DNA from: Lachnospiraceae bacterium
Lineage (GTDB): Bacteria; Bacillota; Clostridia; Lachnospirales; Lachnospiraceae
NCBI GenBank assembly: GCA_021199475.1
Contig: JAJQHZ010000022.1
Coordinates: forward strand, 1 to 64,000
Direction: 5' to 3'
DNA length: 64,000 bases
Shown: in pieces, positions 8,968-17,647 of the stretch
Numbering within the stretch: position 1 is the stretch's first letter
How the letters are laid out: each line of letters opens with the position of its first letter
Program-made: the position numbers and the translations under genes
Notes under the pieces: generated by a model
What the model was told of the DNA's origin: nothing
What the model saw: only the letters and a program-made list of their open reading frames with translations
The model's database searches: none

Positions 8968-9011
8968 CATTCAATTTACATTCGATTTGCATTCGATTTG
9001 CATTCGATTGG
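8968..9011. repeat. Tandem repeat, four copies of an 11-base unit
   Basis: Four head-to-tail copies: CATTCAATTTA, CATTCGATTTG, CATTCGATTTG, CATTCGATTGG. The unit is close to one DNA helical turn. It sits 40 bases upstream of the start of the small acidic gene, in an otherwise empty 320-base gap. Confidence 0.85.
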
Positions 9012-9160
9012 ATAACATGGTCTTTCGTATCATCACCTTACAACTTTGAACGGATAATGTCAACTGAAACGAAGGAACTGTCGTGAAATAACTTACCCGT
9101 ACTGCCCACATGAATGCCTGCAGTGATATCCGCAGCGATGCCCGCGGCGAACATTCTCAA

Positions 9161-9189
9161 TTGACATTATTCCTGTTAAATAGTAGAAT
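9161..9189 (+). promoter_or_regulatory. Predicted sigma-A promoter for tyrA-aroA
   Basis: TTGACA, exactly 17 bases, then TAGAAT, ending 57 bases before the tyrA start codon. Strong -35 and good -10. Confidence 0.8.
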
Positions 9190-9246
9190 GATAGCGATTC
9201 AGAGCATCACACTTACTATTCCAATGGATTCGGAAAGGACCTGTTT

Positions 9247-10347
9247 ATGGAGCTTCGTACATTTGGATTTATCGGGCTGGGCCTGATAGGCGGATCGCTC
9301 GCCAAAGCGCTTCGGCGCGCGGATCCCGGCTGCCGGATTATGGCTTATACACGCACGGCAAAGACCGTGCAGGACGCACTTGCGCAGGGAACGATTGATC
9401 AGATCTGTTCCTCCCCTTCGGATACACAGTTTTCCGAATGTGACTGTATTTTTTTATGCGCTCCGGTTGGCAGCAATGTCACCGCCCTCGAACAGTTAAA
9501 GGACATTGCCCGCGCCGACTGCATTCTCACAGATGTGGGCAGTGTAAAGACTGACATTCATGAGGCCGTAGAACATATGGGGCTGAATGGCCGTTTTATC
9601 GGCGGACATCCCATGACCGGTTCGGAAAAGTCCGGGCTGGCCTATTCGCAGGCGCATCTGTTTGAAAATTCGTATTATATTCTTACTCCCTCGCCGGGGA
9701 CGCCCGAAGAATGGGTGGAAAGCTACCGGTCTCTGGCGGCATCCACCGGGGCACTTCCGATCGTGCTCGATTACCGTCAGCATGATTTTGCGACCGCCGC
9801 GGTCAGTCACCTGCCGCACCTGATTGCAGCTTCCCTCGTGAACACGGTGCATGACCTGGATTCCCGTGATGAGCTGATGAAAATGCTCGCGGCAGGCGGT
9901 TTTAAGGACATTACACGCATCGCTTCGTCCTCCCCGGAAATGTGGGAGCAGATCTGTATGACCAACAGCGATAATATTATTTCCGTCATGGATACCTTTA
10001 TTCAGCTGCTGACGGATTCACGCGAGGCCATGTGCTGCGGCGATGGGCAGGCGATCTACCGGGCCTTCGAAAAATCCCGCGATTACCGGGATTCATTCCC
10101 ATCGAGCGGACTTGGCAGCATCAAAAAAACATACCGGCTTTTCTGCGATATCATCGACGAATCCGGCGCGATTTCTACGATCGCCACGGTGCTCGCCGAG
10201 CACGGGATCAGCATCAAAAATATCGGCATCGTACATAACCGGGAGTTTGAAGAGGGCGTCCTGCAGATTGAATTTTATGAGGAAGCTCCGTCAAAGGCCG
10301 CTGCGAACCTGCTGAGAGAAAAACAGTATCAGATCTGGGAGCGGTAG
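9247..10347 (+). CDS. tyrA: Prephenate dehydrogenase with C-terminal ACT domain
   Basis: Tyrosine biosynthesis: oxidative decarboxylation of prephenate to 4-hydroxyphenylpyruvate. The N-terminal Rossmann motif is GLGLIGGSLAKAL, followed by DVGSVKTDI and GGHPMTGSEKSG, the family hallmarks, and the substrate-side SHLPHLIAASLVN. Residues about 295-366 look like an ACT domain (AISTIATVLAEHGISIKNIG), which in this family mediates tyrosine feedback. Length 366 is normal for the TyrA-ACT form. It is followed 75 bases later by aroA on the same strand, so they probably share the promoter at 9161. Confidence 0.93.
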   Translation: MELRTFGFIGLGLIGGSLAKALRRADPGCRIMAYTRTAKTVQDALAQGTIDQICSSPSDTQFSECDCIFLCAPVGSNVTALEQLKDIARADCILTDVGSVKTDIHEAVEHMGLNGRFIGGHPMTGSEKSGLAYSQAHLFENSYYILTPSPGTPEEWVESYRSLAASTGALPIVLDYRQHDFATAAVSHLPHLIAASLVNTVHDLDSRDELMKMLAAGGFKDITRIASSSPEMWEQICMTNSDNIISVMDTFIQLLTDSREAMCCGDGQAIYRAFEKSRDYRDSFPSSGLGSIKKTYRLFCDIIDESGAISTIATVLAEHGISIKNIGIVHNREFEEGVLQIEFYEEAPSKAAANLLREKQYQIWER

Positions 10348-10422
10348 TCAAATCAGAGCTTCACTTAATCAGGCCGCCGCTCATTTGATTTTTGAGTGTG
10401 CCGGAAAGGAACATAAACCATC

Positions 10423-11808
10423 ATGAAGATCAAATATACCGCTCCCCTGCGCGGGGATCTTTCGATACCGGGAGATAAGTCCATTTCGCACCGCAGTGTC
10501 ATGTTTGGCGCCCTTGCGGAGGGCACCACGGAGGTCACGAACTTCCTGACCGGCGCGGATTGTCTCTCGACCATCGCCTGTTTCCGCCGGATGGGAATCG
10601 ACATTTCCCTGAAAATGGATGCTGCAGAAACCGTTTCCGGATCTGCAAATTCTCATGCAGCCAACAGACAGACGGGCGGACACGTAAGAATCCACGGAAA
10701 AGGGCTGCATGGACTCTCTGCCCCGGCGGAGCAGCTTGATGCCGGCAACAGCGGCACGACCGTCCGGCTGCTCTCCGGCATCCTGGCCGGGCAGACCTTT
10801 GACTCCTGCCTGACCGGAGATGCATCGATTCAGAAGCGCCCAATGAAGCGCATCATGACTCCGTTGGAAGCCATGGGCGCAGATATCGTTTCCATGCGCG
10901 GCAATGGCTGCGCCCCTCTGGCCATTCACGGGAAGCAGCTGCACGGCGCACATTATGATTCTCCAGTAGCCTCCGCTCAGGTAAAATCCTGTATCCTGCT
11001 TGCCGGTCTTTACGCGGACGGCATAACCAGCGTCTCAGAGCCGGCGCTTTCCAGAAACCATTCCGAGCTGATGCTGCGCTACTTCGGAGCGGACGTGCGG
11101 ACCGATTCGGACGATTTATCAGCGGACGGCGCTATACCGTGGAAGAAATCTCCTACTGTTTATATTGCTCCGGAGCCGACGCTCACGGCCCGATCGATCC
11201 ATGTACCCGGGGATATCTCTTCGGCCGCCTATTTTATCGCCGCCGCGCTGCTTGTGCCCGGTTCCGAGCTTCTGCTCAGAAATGTCGGCATCAATCCGAC
11301 CCGCGACGGAATGCTGCGCGTCTGCCGCGCGATGGGCGCGGATCTCACACTTCTCAATAAAGATTACAGCGGCCCGGAGCCGTGCGCGGATCTGCTCGTG
11401 CGCAGCAGCGCACTCAAAGCCGTGGAGATTGGCGGCGATCTGATCCCAACCCTGATTGACGAGCTTCCCATTCTGGCCGTTCTGGCTGCATTTGCGGATG
11501 GTACGACCGTAATCCGGGATGCTGCTGAGCTGCGTGTCAAGGAGTCTGACCGCATCGCTGTCATGACAGAGAACCTCTCCCGCATTGGCTGCGCAGTCGA
11601 AGCCACGCCGGACGGCATGATCATCACAGGCACAGGCGGCCGCCCGCTGCACGGAGCCGTGATCGACCCGCACAAGGATCACCGCGTCGCCATGAGCTTT
11701 GCCGTGGCCGCGCTCGCAAGCGAAGGGGAAACGGAGATTCAGGATGCTGACTGTGTAACGATCAGTTACCCGGGATTTTTTAAAGACTTAAATGAAGTAT
11801 GCAGATAA
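10423..11808 (+). CDS. aroA: 3-phosphoshikimate 1-carboxyvinyltransferase (EPSP synthase)
   Basis: Sixth step of the shikimate pathway, joining shikimate-3-phosphate with PEP. Visible motifs: PGDKSISHRSVMFGALA, LDAGNSGTTVRLLSGILAG, KRPMKRIMTPLEAMGA, LRVKESDRIAVMTENL and DPHKDHRVAMSFAV. The protein has 461 residues, against about 425-440 in most relatives; part of the excess is a hydrophilic insert near residues 65-85 (SGSANSHAANRQTGGH). It is downstream of tyrA, giving an aromatic amino-acid unit. The start has GGAAAGGA upstream, a little far from the ATG. Confidence 0.95.
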   Translation: MKIKYTAPLRGDLSIPGDKSISHRSVMFGALAEGTTEVTNFLTGADCLSTIACFRRMGIDISLKMDAAETVSGSANSHAANRQTGGHVRIHGKGLHGLSAPAEQLDAGNSGTTVRLLSGILAGQTFDSCLTGDASIQKRPMKRIMTPLEAMGADIVSMRGNGCAPLAIHGKQLHGAHYDSPVASAQVKSCILLAGLYADGITSVSEPALSRNHSELMLRYFGADVRTDSDDLSADGAIPWKKSPTVYIAPEPTLTARSIHVPGDISSAAYFIAAALLVPGSELLLRNVGINPTRDGMLRVCRAMGADLTLLNKDYSGPEPCADLLVRSSALKAVEIGGDLIPTLIDELPILAVLAAFADGTTVIRDAAELRVKESDRIAVMTENLSRIGCAVEATPDGMIITGTGGRPLHGAVIDPHKDHRVAMSFAVAALASEGETEIQDADCVTISYPGFFKDLNEVCR

Positions 11809-12129
11809 TGCCCGTACCATTCAAATTTCATATTGTGTGCGCTTTTACTGCAGCATGTATCGGATGGCAAAGCTTTTGTTATCATGACCGGTTATGTTCA
11901 GCTGCAGCCATCAGCTCTTATCCAATTGGCGAAGTGAATAGAAGGCTTCGCCTTTTTTGACTCCGATTATCGTTCCTCCATGTACGGCACAGAGCGGCTC
12001 ACTTTTCAAGGCAAGCTTCTTGTAAAAGCCGATTTTCATTTCTTTTAATATCTGGTACACATCCTGAACATATTTGCTTTGTAATATTTTTACCATGATT
12101 TTAAACCAGGCAGGGAGAAATTATAACAA
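11809..12129. other. Intergenic region between aroA and the alarmone synthetase gene
   Basis: A short hairpin AAGGC-TTC-GCCTT followed by six T near 11941-11958 could be the aroA terminator. The 61-codon minus-strand ORF here (11911-12096) has no ribosome site and no recognisable family, and I do not call it a gene. Confidence 0.4.
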
Positions 12130-12729
12130 ATGACCAGTGAAGAATATTATGAATTGATATTGCCTTATCAGGATGCTATGAATCTTCTGCTGTCCAGACT
12201 TGATGTTCTGAACCATTCCATCTATCAAAACGCTTCCTGTAAACCGGTTCACACCGTATATTCCAGAATCAAAAAGCACAAGAGCCTGGACGGAAAGCTC
12301 AACCGTCTGAATCGTGATCCAACTCCGGCAAATGCCCGGGAATACCTGCAGGATATTGCGGGAGTACGTGTTATCTGTTATTTTGAACAGGATGCCTACC
12401 AGATGATTGATGCGCTGAAACGTCAGAACGACCTGATTGTAGTAAATGAGAAGGACTATATCCTTCATCCAAAGCCAAATGGTTACCGCAGCTATCATAT
12501 CATCCTCGGGATTCCCGTTCGGTATATGGATGTCACCGAATATTATCCGGTCGAAATCCAGGTCCGCACGCTCAGCATGGACTTCTGGGCCAGTATGGAG
12601 CATCGCATCAATTATAAGCAAAACCGTCCGGACAAGGAACAGATACAGGCTCAATTGCTCAAATACGCGGATATCCTTAAAGATATGGAACAAAGCTTCG
12701 AGACATATAATGAAAACCGGCCCAAATAA
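12130..12729 (+). CDS. Small alarmone synthetase (RelQ/YjbM-type GTP pyrophosphokinase)
   Basis: Predicted to make (p)ppGpp by transferring pyrophosphate from ATP to GDP or GTP. It is a synthetase-only protein of 199 residues with no hydrolase, TGS or ACT domain, as expected for small alarmone synthetases. Motifs are DIAGVRVICYFEQDAY, HPKPNGYRSYHIIL (substrate-binding Y-x-S-x-H), and EIQVRTLSMDFWASMEH. The ATG is preceded by GGGAG. It is monocistronic, with its own terminator overlapping the stop codon. Confidence 0.9.
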   Translation: MTSEEYYELILPYQDAMNLLLSRLDVLNHSIYQNASCKPVHTVYSRIKKHKSLDGKLNRLNRDPTPANAREYLQDIAGVRVICYFEQDAYQMIDALKRQNDLIVVNEKDYILHPKPNGYRSYHIILGIPVRYMDVTEYYPVEIQVRTLSMDFWASMEHRINYKQNRPDKEQIQAQLLKYADILKDMEQSFETYNENRPK

Positions 12730-12743
12730 ACAGGCCGGTTTTT
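12713..12743 (+). terminator. Terminator of the alarmone synthetase gene
   Basis: AAAACCGGCC, a 10-base loop, then GGCCGGTTTTT. The stem begins inside the last codons of the gene, and the stop codon lies in the loop. Confidence 0.85.
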
Positions 12744-12751
12744 AACGGATA

Positions 12752-13420
12752 TTATTTTAAATATTTTTTACGGTTCGCAGCCGTATTTTTCCGGAATTTC
12801 GGCGTAGTCAGCTTTTTCGACCCAATGAGCGATTTGAGCTGGCTGTTAAAAGCAGATTTTGAAATCACAGTTCCGGTAGAATCGGTGGCATCCGCAAAGC
12901 GTTTATATACCAACGAATATTCTCCATCTCCATTGATATCGTAGTAGCTAACGGTCTCATCCGTTACCGAAAACCTTCGCACAGCAGTGGCGGATGAAAA
13001 AGTATAATAGTAACCATTCCACCTGTGACTGGTCAGATACACACCCTTTTTCTTATAGTAGGAAAAGCTTTCCCAGGCTCTGGCAACAAAGGTCACTCTT
13101 CCGTTTTTATAAGTATAAATCAGATAAGAACCGTCCGAGCCATCAACGGAATTGCTCCCCGCATACAGAATCAGCTCCGGCACTGAATTTTTATCCAGAT
13201 AGACAACTGCAAATCTGCATTTGGAAAGCGTTACCGTTGTCGAGCTGCCTTCTCCCCAGGTCATTGTAGATTGAGCAAGAAATTTTTTATAAGCTTTTAG
13301 TGCTTTCGTTTTGGAGGACGCTGCTTCTGCCCTGACGGGCAAAAAAAGCAGCAACGCACAGAAAAGCACGCACAGTGTACCGAATCTCAGAATTCCTGTT
13401 CTTGTATTATTTCTGCTCAT
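12752..13420 (-). CDS. Secreted protein of unknown function
   Basis: A 222-residue protein with a classical signal peptide: basic MSRNNTRTGILR, hydrophobic TLCVLFCALLLFLPV, and a likely cleavage after RAEA. The mature part is rich in Ser, Thr, Tyr and Lys. It contains YLDKNSVPELILYAG and YYDINGDGEYSLVY, short D-x-N/D-x-D-type segments that recall the calcium-loop-like repeats of exported clostridial proteins. I recognise no enzyme family. It ends 22 bases before the pnp coordinates, i.e. downstream of pnp on the same strand, and may be read through from it. Confidence 0.7.
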   Translation of the reverse strand: MSRNNTRTGILRFGTLCVLFCALLLFLPVRAEAASSKTKALKAYKKFLAQSTMTWGEGSSTTVTLSKCRFAVVYLDKNSVPELILYAGSNSVDGSDGSYLIYTYKNGRVTFVARAWESFSYYKKKGVYLTSHRWNGYYYTFSSATAVRRFSVTDETVSYYDINGDGEYSLVYKRFADATDSTGTVISKSAFNSQLKSLIGSKKLTTPKFRKNTAANRKKYLK

Positions 13421-13442
13421 TCATAACCTCCCCGGGATTCCC

Positions 13443-15533
13443 TTATCTCTGCTTTACATCCTTCATGCTGAAGCTCATGCGGCCCATCTTGTCCTTGCCG
13501 AGGCAAACGACCTTCACCTTGTCGCCCAATGTCAGGACATCCTCCACACGGTTGATGCGGTGCTTTGCGATCCGGGAAATGTGTACCATTCCCTCTTTAC
13601 CCGGAGCGAACTCCACGAAGCAGCCGAAGTCTTTGATGCTGACTACGACGCCATCGAATACCTGACCGGCCTCAAAGTCAGTCACGATGATGCGGATCAT
13701 CTCAGCCGCCTTGTCCATCATTGCCTGATCTGTGCCGCAGATGGATACGAAGCCATCCTCATTGATGTCGATCTTCACGCCGGTGCGCTCAATGATGGTA
13801 TTGATGGTCTTACCTCTCTGACCGACCACATCGCCGATCTTCTGCGGGTCAATGCTCATCTGCATGATCTTCGGCGCATATTCGTTTACCGTAGGTCTCG
13901 GCTCGGCGATGCACGGCATCATAATCTCTTTGAGAATATACTCTCTCGCCTGATGCGTACGGGAAATCGCTTCCTCTACGATCGGACGGGTCAGACCGTG
14001 AATCTTGATATCCATCTGGATCGCGGTGATACCATCCAGCGTACCTGCCACCTTGAAATCCATATCTCCGAAGAAATCCTCAAGTCCCTGGATATCCGTC
14101 AGAACAATGTAATCATCATCGGTCTCTCCGGTCACCAGACCGCAGGAGATTCCGGCTACCGGCTTTTTAATCGGAACACCGGCTGCCATCAGAGACATCG
14201 TAGACGCGCAGACACTCGCCTGTGAGGTCGAACCGTTGGACTCAAAGGTCTCGGAAACCGTGCGGATTGCGTACGGGAACTCTTCCTCAGACGGGAGCAC
14301 AGGCATCAGAGCCTTTTCCGCCAGAGCGCCATGACCGATCTCGCGGCGTCCCGGTCCTCTGCTGACCTTCGTCTCGCCCACCGAGTAGGACGGGAAATTG
14401 TAATGGTGCATATAGCGTTTGCAATTAATATTTTCGTCAAGGCCATCGATTTTCTGTACTTCAGAGAGCGGCGCAAGGGTCGTCACCGTACAGATCTGTG
14501 TCTGGCCGCGCGTGAACATTGCAGAGCCGTGCACTCTCGGAATGATATCGACCTCTGCAGCAAGCGGACGGATCTGCGTGATCGCACGGCCGTCCGGACG
14601 CTTGTGATCCTTCAGGATCATCTTGCGCACGGTCTTCTTCTGATACTGATAAACTGCCTCCGAGAGAACAGCAAGCCACTCCTCATTGTCCGCAAACGCT
14701 TCTTCCAGCTTCGCGGTAATCTCGCGGATATTTGCCTCACGCACCTGCTTCACGTCGGTAAATACCGCCTTCTCCATCTCCTCCGGCGGAACGATTTTCT
14801 TAATCGCCTCGAACAGCTCTTCCGGAACCGCGCAGCTCTCATACGCATGCTTCGGCTTGCCAACCTCCGCTACGATCTTATCGATGAAAGCAATGAGTTC
14901 CAGGTTCACTGCATGGCATTTATAGATGGCGTCGATCATCACATCGTCCTTCACCTCATTGGCTCCGGCCTCGATCATGATGACCTTCTCTCTCGTAGAA
15001 GCTACGGTCAGCTGCAGATCTCCATTATCCCACTGCGACTGGGACGGATTTACAATCAGCTCCCCGTCAACAAGTCCCATCTGTGTCATCGCACACGGAC
15101 CGTCAAATGGGATATCAGAAATGCAGGTCGCGATCGCGGTACCGATCATCGCGGTCAGCTCCGGACGGCACTCAGGATCCACCGACATCACCATATTGTC
15201 AAGGGTCACGTCATTGCGGTAATCCTTCGGAAATAGCGGGCGCATCGGACGGTCAATCACACGGTCCGTCAGCACCGCGTTCTCAGACGCCTTGCCCTCT
15301 CTTTTGTTAAAACCACCCGGAATCTTTCCTACTGCGTAATACTTCTCTTCGTATTCTACGCTGAGCGGGAAGAAGTCAATCCCGTCCCTCGGCTTCTCAG
15401 AAGCCGTCGCCGTGCAGAGCACAGTCGTATCACCATAATGCATAAACGCACAGCCGTTTGCCTGAGCACCCACACGTCCGATATCTACGGTAAGCGTTCT
15501 GCCGGCCAGTTCCATTGAATAACTCTTGTACAT
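13443..15533 (-). CDS. pnp: Polyribonucleotide nucleotidyltransferase (PNPase)
   Basis: 3'-to-5' phosphorolytic RNA degradation. Two RNase PH cores are evident (FFPLSVEYEEKYYAVGKIPGG and the second-core FTRGQTQICTVTTL), with the active-site region of the second core at VCASTMSLMAAGVPIKKPV. A C-terminal KH domain (IGDVVGQRGKTINTIIERTG) and S1 domain (DFGCFVEFAPGKEGMVHISR) follow. From the ATG at 15533 (AAAGGAG upstream) it has 696 residues, the usual length. The track start at 15617 is too long. It follows rpsO on the same strand, the common rpsO-pnp pairing, with a terminator and a long leader between them. Confidence 0.96.
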   Translation of the reverse strand: MYKSYSMELAGRTLTVDIGRVGAQANGCAFMHYGDTTVLCTATASEKPRDGIDFFPLSVEYEEKYYAVGKIPGGFNKREGKASENAVLTDRVIDRPMRPLFPKDYRNDVTLDNMVMSVDPECRPELTAMIGTAIATCISDIPFDGPCAMTQMGLVDGELIVNPSQSQWDNGDLQLTVASTREKVIMIEAGANEVKDDVMIDAIYKCHAVNLELIAFIDKIVAEVGKPKHAYESCAVPEELFEAIKKIVPPEEMEKAVFTDVKQVREANIREITAKLEEAFADNEEWLAVLSEAVYQYQKKTVRKMILKDHKRPDGRAITQIRPLAAEVDIIPRVHGSAMFTRGQTQICTVTTLAPLSEVQKIDGLDENINCKRYMHHYNFPSYSVGETKVSRGPGRREIGHGALAEKALMPVLPSEEEFPYAIRTVSETFESNGSTSQASVCASTMSLMAAGVPIKKPVAGISCGLVTGETDDDYIVLTDIQGLEDFFGDMDFKVAGTLDGITAIQMDIKIHGLTRPIVEEAISRTHQAREYILKEIMMPCIAEPRPTVNEYAPKIMQMSIDPQKIGDVVGQRGKTINTIIERTGVKIDINEDGFVSICGTDQAMMDKAAEMIRIIVTDFEAGQVFDGVVVSIKDFGCFVEFAPGKEGMVHISRIAKHRINRVEDVLTLGDKVKVVCLGKDKMGRMSFSMKDVKQR

Positions 15534-15652
15534 GTCTTTCTCCTTTATTGTAGTAAAATGATTTTCAGGAGCATCCTCCGCGACTCCAGAAATGCGGGAA
15601 CGCCCTGATTCATGCACAATGGGAATCCTTCATGAGCAAGAGCTCCGAAACT

Positions 15653-15704
15653 ACTGAAAAACAGACATCCGAAAGCTTCCGGTTTCCATTATCTGCTTTT
15701 CAGT
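15653..15704 (-). promoter_or_regulatory. Stem-loop in the pnp leader
   Basis: ACTGAAAAGCAGAT pairs with ATGTCTGTTTTTCAGT across a roughly 21-base loop, 120-170 bases before the pnp start. In enterobacteria the pnp leader folds into a hairpin cut by RNase III for autoregulation. A similar role here is only inference, because the sequence itself is not conserved. Confidence 0.4.
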
Positions 15705-15740
15705 GGTCTCGGCTGCCGCCGCATAAAAGATTATATTGTG

Positions 15741-15776
15741 CAGAAAAAGGACGGATATGATAGTCCGCCCTTTCTG
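15741..15776 (-). terminator. Terminator after rpsO
   Basis: CAGAAAGGGCGGA, an 8-base loop, then TCCGTCCTTTTTCTG on the minus strand, starting 6 bases past the rpsO stop. It may be partial, allowing read-through into pnp. Confidence 0.8.
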
Positions 15777-15781
15777 AATCA

Positions 15782-16048
15782 TTATTTACGAATGCCAAGC
15801 TTCGCAATCAGAGCACGGTATCCCTCCAGATCCGTCTTCTTCAGATAAGCGAGCAGTCCACGTCTCTTACCAACCATCTTCAGAAGTCCTCTTCTGGAAT
15901 GATGATCCTTCGGATTCGCCTGCAGATGTGCGGTCAGCTCCTGAATCCGCTCAGTAAGAATCGCGATCTGAACCTCCGGTGAGCCTGTGTCCCCCGGCGT
16001 TCTCGCATATTCATTGATAATCGCTGTCTTTTTTTCCTTTGAAATCAT
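15782..16048 (-). CDS. rpsO: 30S ribosomal protein S15
   Basis: Primary 16S rRNA-binding protein of the small-subunit platform. Its 88 residues match the family length, with [20 protein letters not shown], the rRNA-contacting [21 protein letters not shown] and the C-terminal RYRALI-like segment ([14 protein letters not shown]). The ATG has GGAGGAG 8 bases upstream. It has its own promoter at 16207-16235, giving a leader of about 150 bases, long enough for the autogenous control known for S15 elsewhere; no specific fold was identified. Confidence 0.97.
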   Translation of the reverse strand: MISKEKKTAIINEYARTPGDTGSPEVQIAILTERIQELTAHLQANPKDHHSRRGLLKMVGKRRGLLAYLKKTDLEGYRALIAKLGIRK

Positions 16049-16206
16049 TGGTATCTCCTCCTGATAAATATTTTCCGGATGATTAAAGCAATCCCGGACT
16101 CCGACTTTTCCAGATTATAGAAAAATCGGAACTATGACCGCCAGATACCAGGAAACCGGCTGGAGTCTCCGCGAACCCGGGCATCGGCTGCAAATCACAC
16201 TCGACT

Positions 16207-16235
16207 ACTATAGCACAAGATAAAAACCTCGTCAA
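16207..16235 (-). promoter_or_regulatory. Predicted sigma-A promoter for rpsO
   Basis: TTGACG, a 17-base spacer, then TATAGT on the minus strand, just downstream of the pgeF stop codon. Transcription would start near 16200. Confidence 0.8.
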
Positions 16236-16243
16236 TCAAAAAT

Positions 16244-17140
16244 TCAAGATTTCAGAGCAAGAAATCCTGCCAGATTTCCGCGCTTCCCATGCGACGCCCT
16301 GTGTGAAAAGAAAATGGTCGGATTGCAGCAGGTACACAGATCCGTTACCACAATATTCTTTTCCGGTACACCCGCTCTTAGAAGATTCTGCCGGCAGGCC
16401 TCCCATAAATTCAGCTGGTATTTCTTTCCTGACTTCCCCGGCTCATCCCCTGCCCCAGGCCCTGTCTGACCGGTGGTTTTAGGTGTAAACAGCACAGACC
16501 AGACACTCTCCGGATAATGGGCACGGAACTGGTCGATCACGTCCTCGCTGACCTCATAGCAGTCCTGACAGATGGATGGACCAACAGCGGCAAGCAAATC
16601 CGATGGAACGGTTCCAAACGCCTGCTGCATGCTGCGCACGGTAACTCTCGCAATGTCATTCACCGTGCCGCGCCACCCGGAGTGCGACAGGCCAATCGCC
16701 CGGCGCACCGGATCGACAAAATAGAGCGGTACACAGTCCGCATAAAACGTGCCAAGAACCACGCCCGGCTCATTCGTGATCAGACCATCCACGTCCTGAT
16801 AGTCGCGCCTGCGAAGATATCCCTTGCCGCAGTCTTCCCTGGTAACGACCCGTACATTCGTTGTGTGCGTCTGATGAGAAAAAACCATATCTTCATACGG
16901 AAAGCCGACAGCCGCCGCGATCCGGTGAAAATTCTCATCCACACGCTCCGGCTTATCTCCACGCGTAAAGCTCAGATTCATGCTGGAAAATTCGTTCTCA
17001 CTGACTCCGCCGAGCCGGCTGCTGAACCCGTGGATGAGAAATGGCATCGCATCCAATGCCGGAAACGTAAAATAAAGCACACCATCCTTCTGGTGCGCAC
17101 ACATATGTTCCATCCTGTTTTTCCGCAGCAATGACTCCAT
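16244..17140 (-). CDS. pgeF: Peptidoglycan editing factor / YfiH (laccase-domain) family protein
   Basis: Member of the YfiH/DUF152 family, whose E. coli member removes misincorporated L-Ser from peptidoglycan precursors; related proteins show purine-nucleoside or polyphenol activities in vitro. The metal-site motifs are visible: FSHQTHTTNV, FYADCVPLYFVD and IGLSHSGWRGTVNDIAR, then AVGPSICQDCYEVS. It has 298 residues, slightly long because of a G/T/P-rich insert near residues 218-240 (KTTGQTGPGAGDEPGKSG). GGAGATG precedes the ATG. yraN lies immediately upstream in the same direction. Confidence 0.85.
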   Translation of the reverse strand: MESLLRKNRMEHMCAHQKDGVLYFTFPALDAMPFLIHGFSSRLGGVSENEFSSMNLSFTRGDKPERVDENFHRIAAAVGFPYEDMVFSHQTHTTNVRVVTREDCGKGYLRRRDYQDVDGLITNEPGVVLGTFYADCVPLYFVDPVRRAIGLSHSGWRGTVNDIARVTVRSMQQAFGTVPSDLLAAVGPSICQDCYEVSEDVIDQFRAHYPESVWSVLFTPKTTGQTGPGAGDEPGKSGKKYQLNLWEACRQNLLRAGVPEKNIVVTDLCTCCNPTIFFSHRASHGKRGNLAGFLALKS

Positions 17141-17188
17141 TCTTCCATCTCCTGTTCTAGTAACCCGGAAGCATCTGATTCACCGATT

Positions 17189-17536
17189 TCATAACCAGAA
17201 TGCATCCCGCACCAGATGAACATTTGCTCCGTCAATCGCTACCACATCAAAGCGAACCGGCTGATTCTCCGGGACATGATGCTCCATCAGATACCACCTT
17301 GCCACGCGGATAATCCGCTGCTGTTTTCTGCCATCTACTGCCTCCAGTGCGCTGCCGCTGCTTTCACCGCTGCGGAATTTTACCTCCACAAAAACCAGAT
17401 ACCCCTGCTCTCTGGCAACCAGATCAATCTCGCCCATCCGGCAGCGATAATTGCGGCAGACGATAGAAAAGCCTTCCTTTTCCAGATACGAGGCAGCAAG
17501 TCCCTCATACTCCGTGCCGACTGCGCGTTTATTCAA
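17189..17536 (-). CDS. YraN family (UPF0102) nuclease-like protein
   Basis: A protein of 115 residues with the restriction-endonuclease-like core G-x-x-Y-E-G-L-A-A-x-Y-L, then CRMGEIDLVAREQGYLVFVEVKFR. The E-I-D-L and E-V-K residues are the presumed metal-binding site. Cellular role poorly defined; a link to DNA processing is inferred for the family. The start codon is TTG at 17534-17536, preceded by GGAGGGG 7 bases away. The gene sits downstream of rnhB, a frequent pairing in Firmicutes. Confidence 0.85.
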   Translation of the reverse strand: MNKRAVGTEYEGLAASYLEKEGFSIVCRNYRCRMGEIDLVAREQGYLVFVEVKFRSGESSGSALEAVDGRKQQRIIRVARWYLMEHHVPENQPVRFDVVAIDGANVHLVRDAFWL

Positions 17537-17647
17537 CCGATGCCCCTCCGTGTATACAAATTCCTGCCCGACAGGGACGTTCGAAGAGCCGTTCGAAGAA
17601 CCTTCCCGCTCGGATAAAAATCACTCTGTCATCCTGATAAAACGGTC

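Noticed and set aside
11911-12096. 61-codon minus-strand ORF between aroA and the alarmone synthetase gene
   Set aside because: No ribosome site, no family and it lies in intergenic sequence with a terminator-like hairpin.
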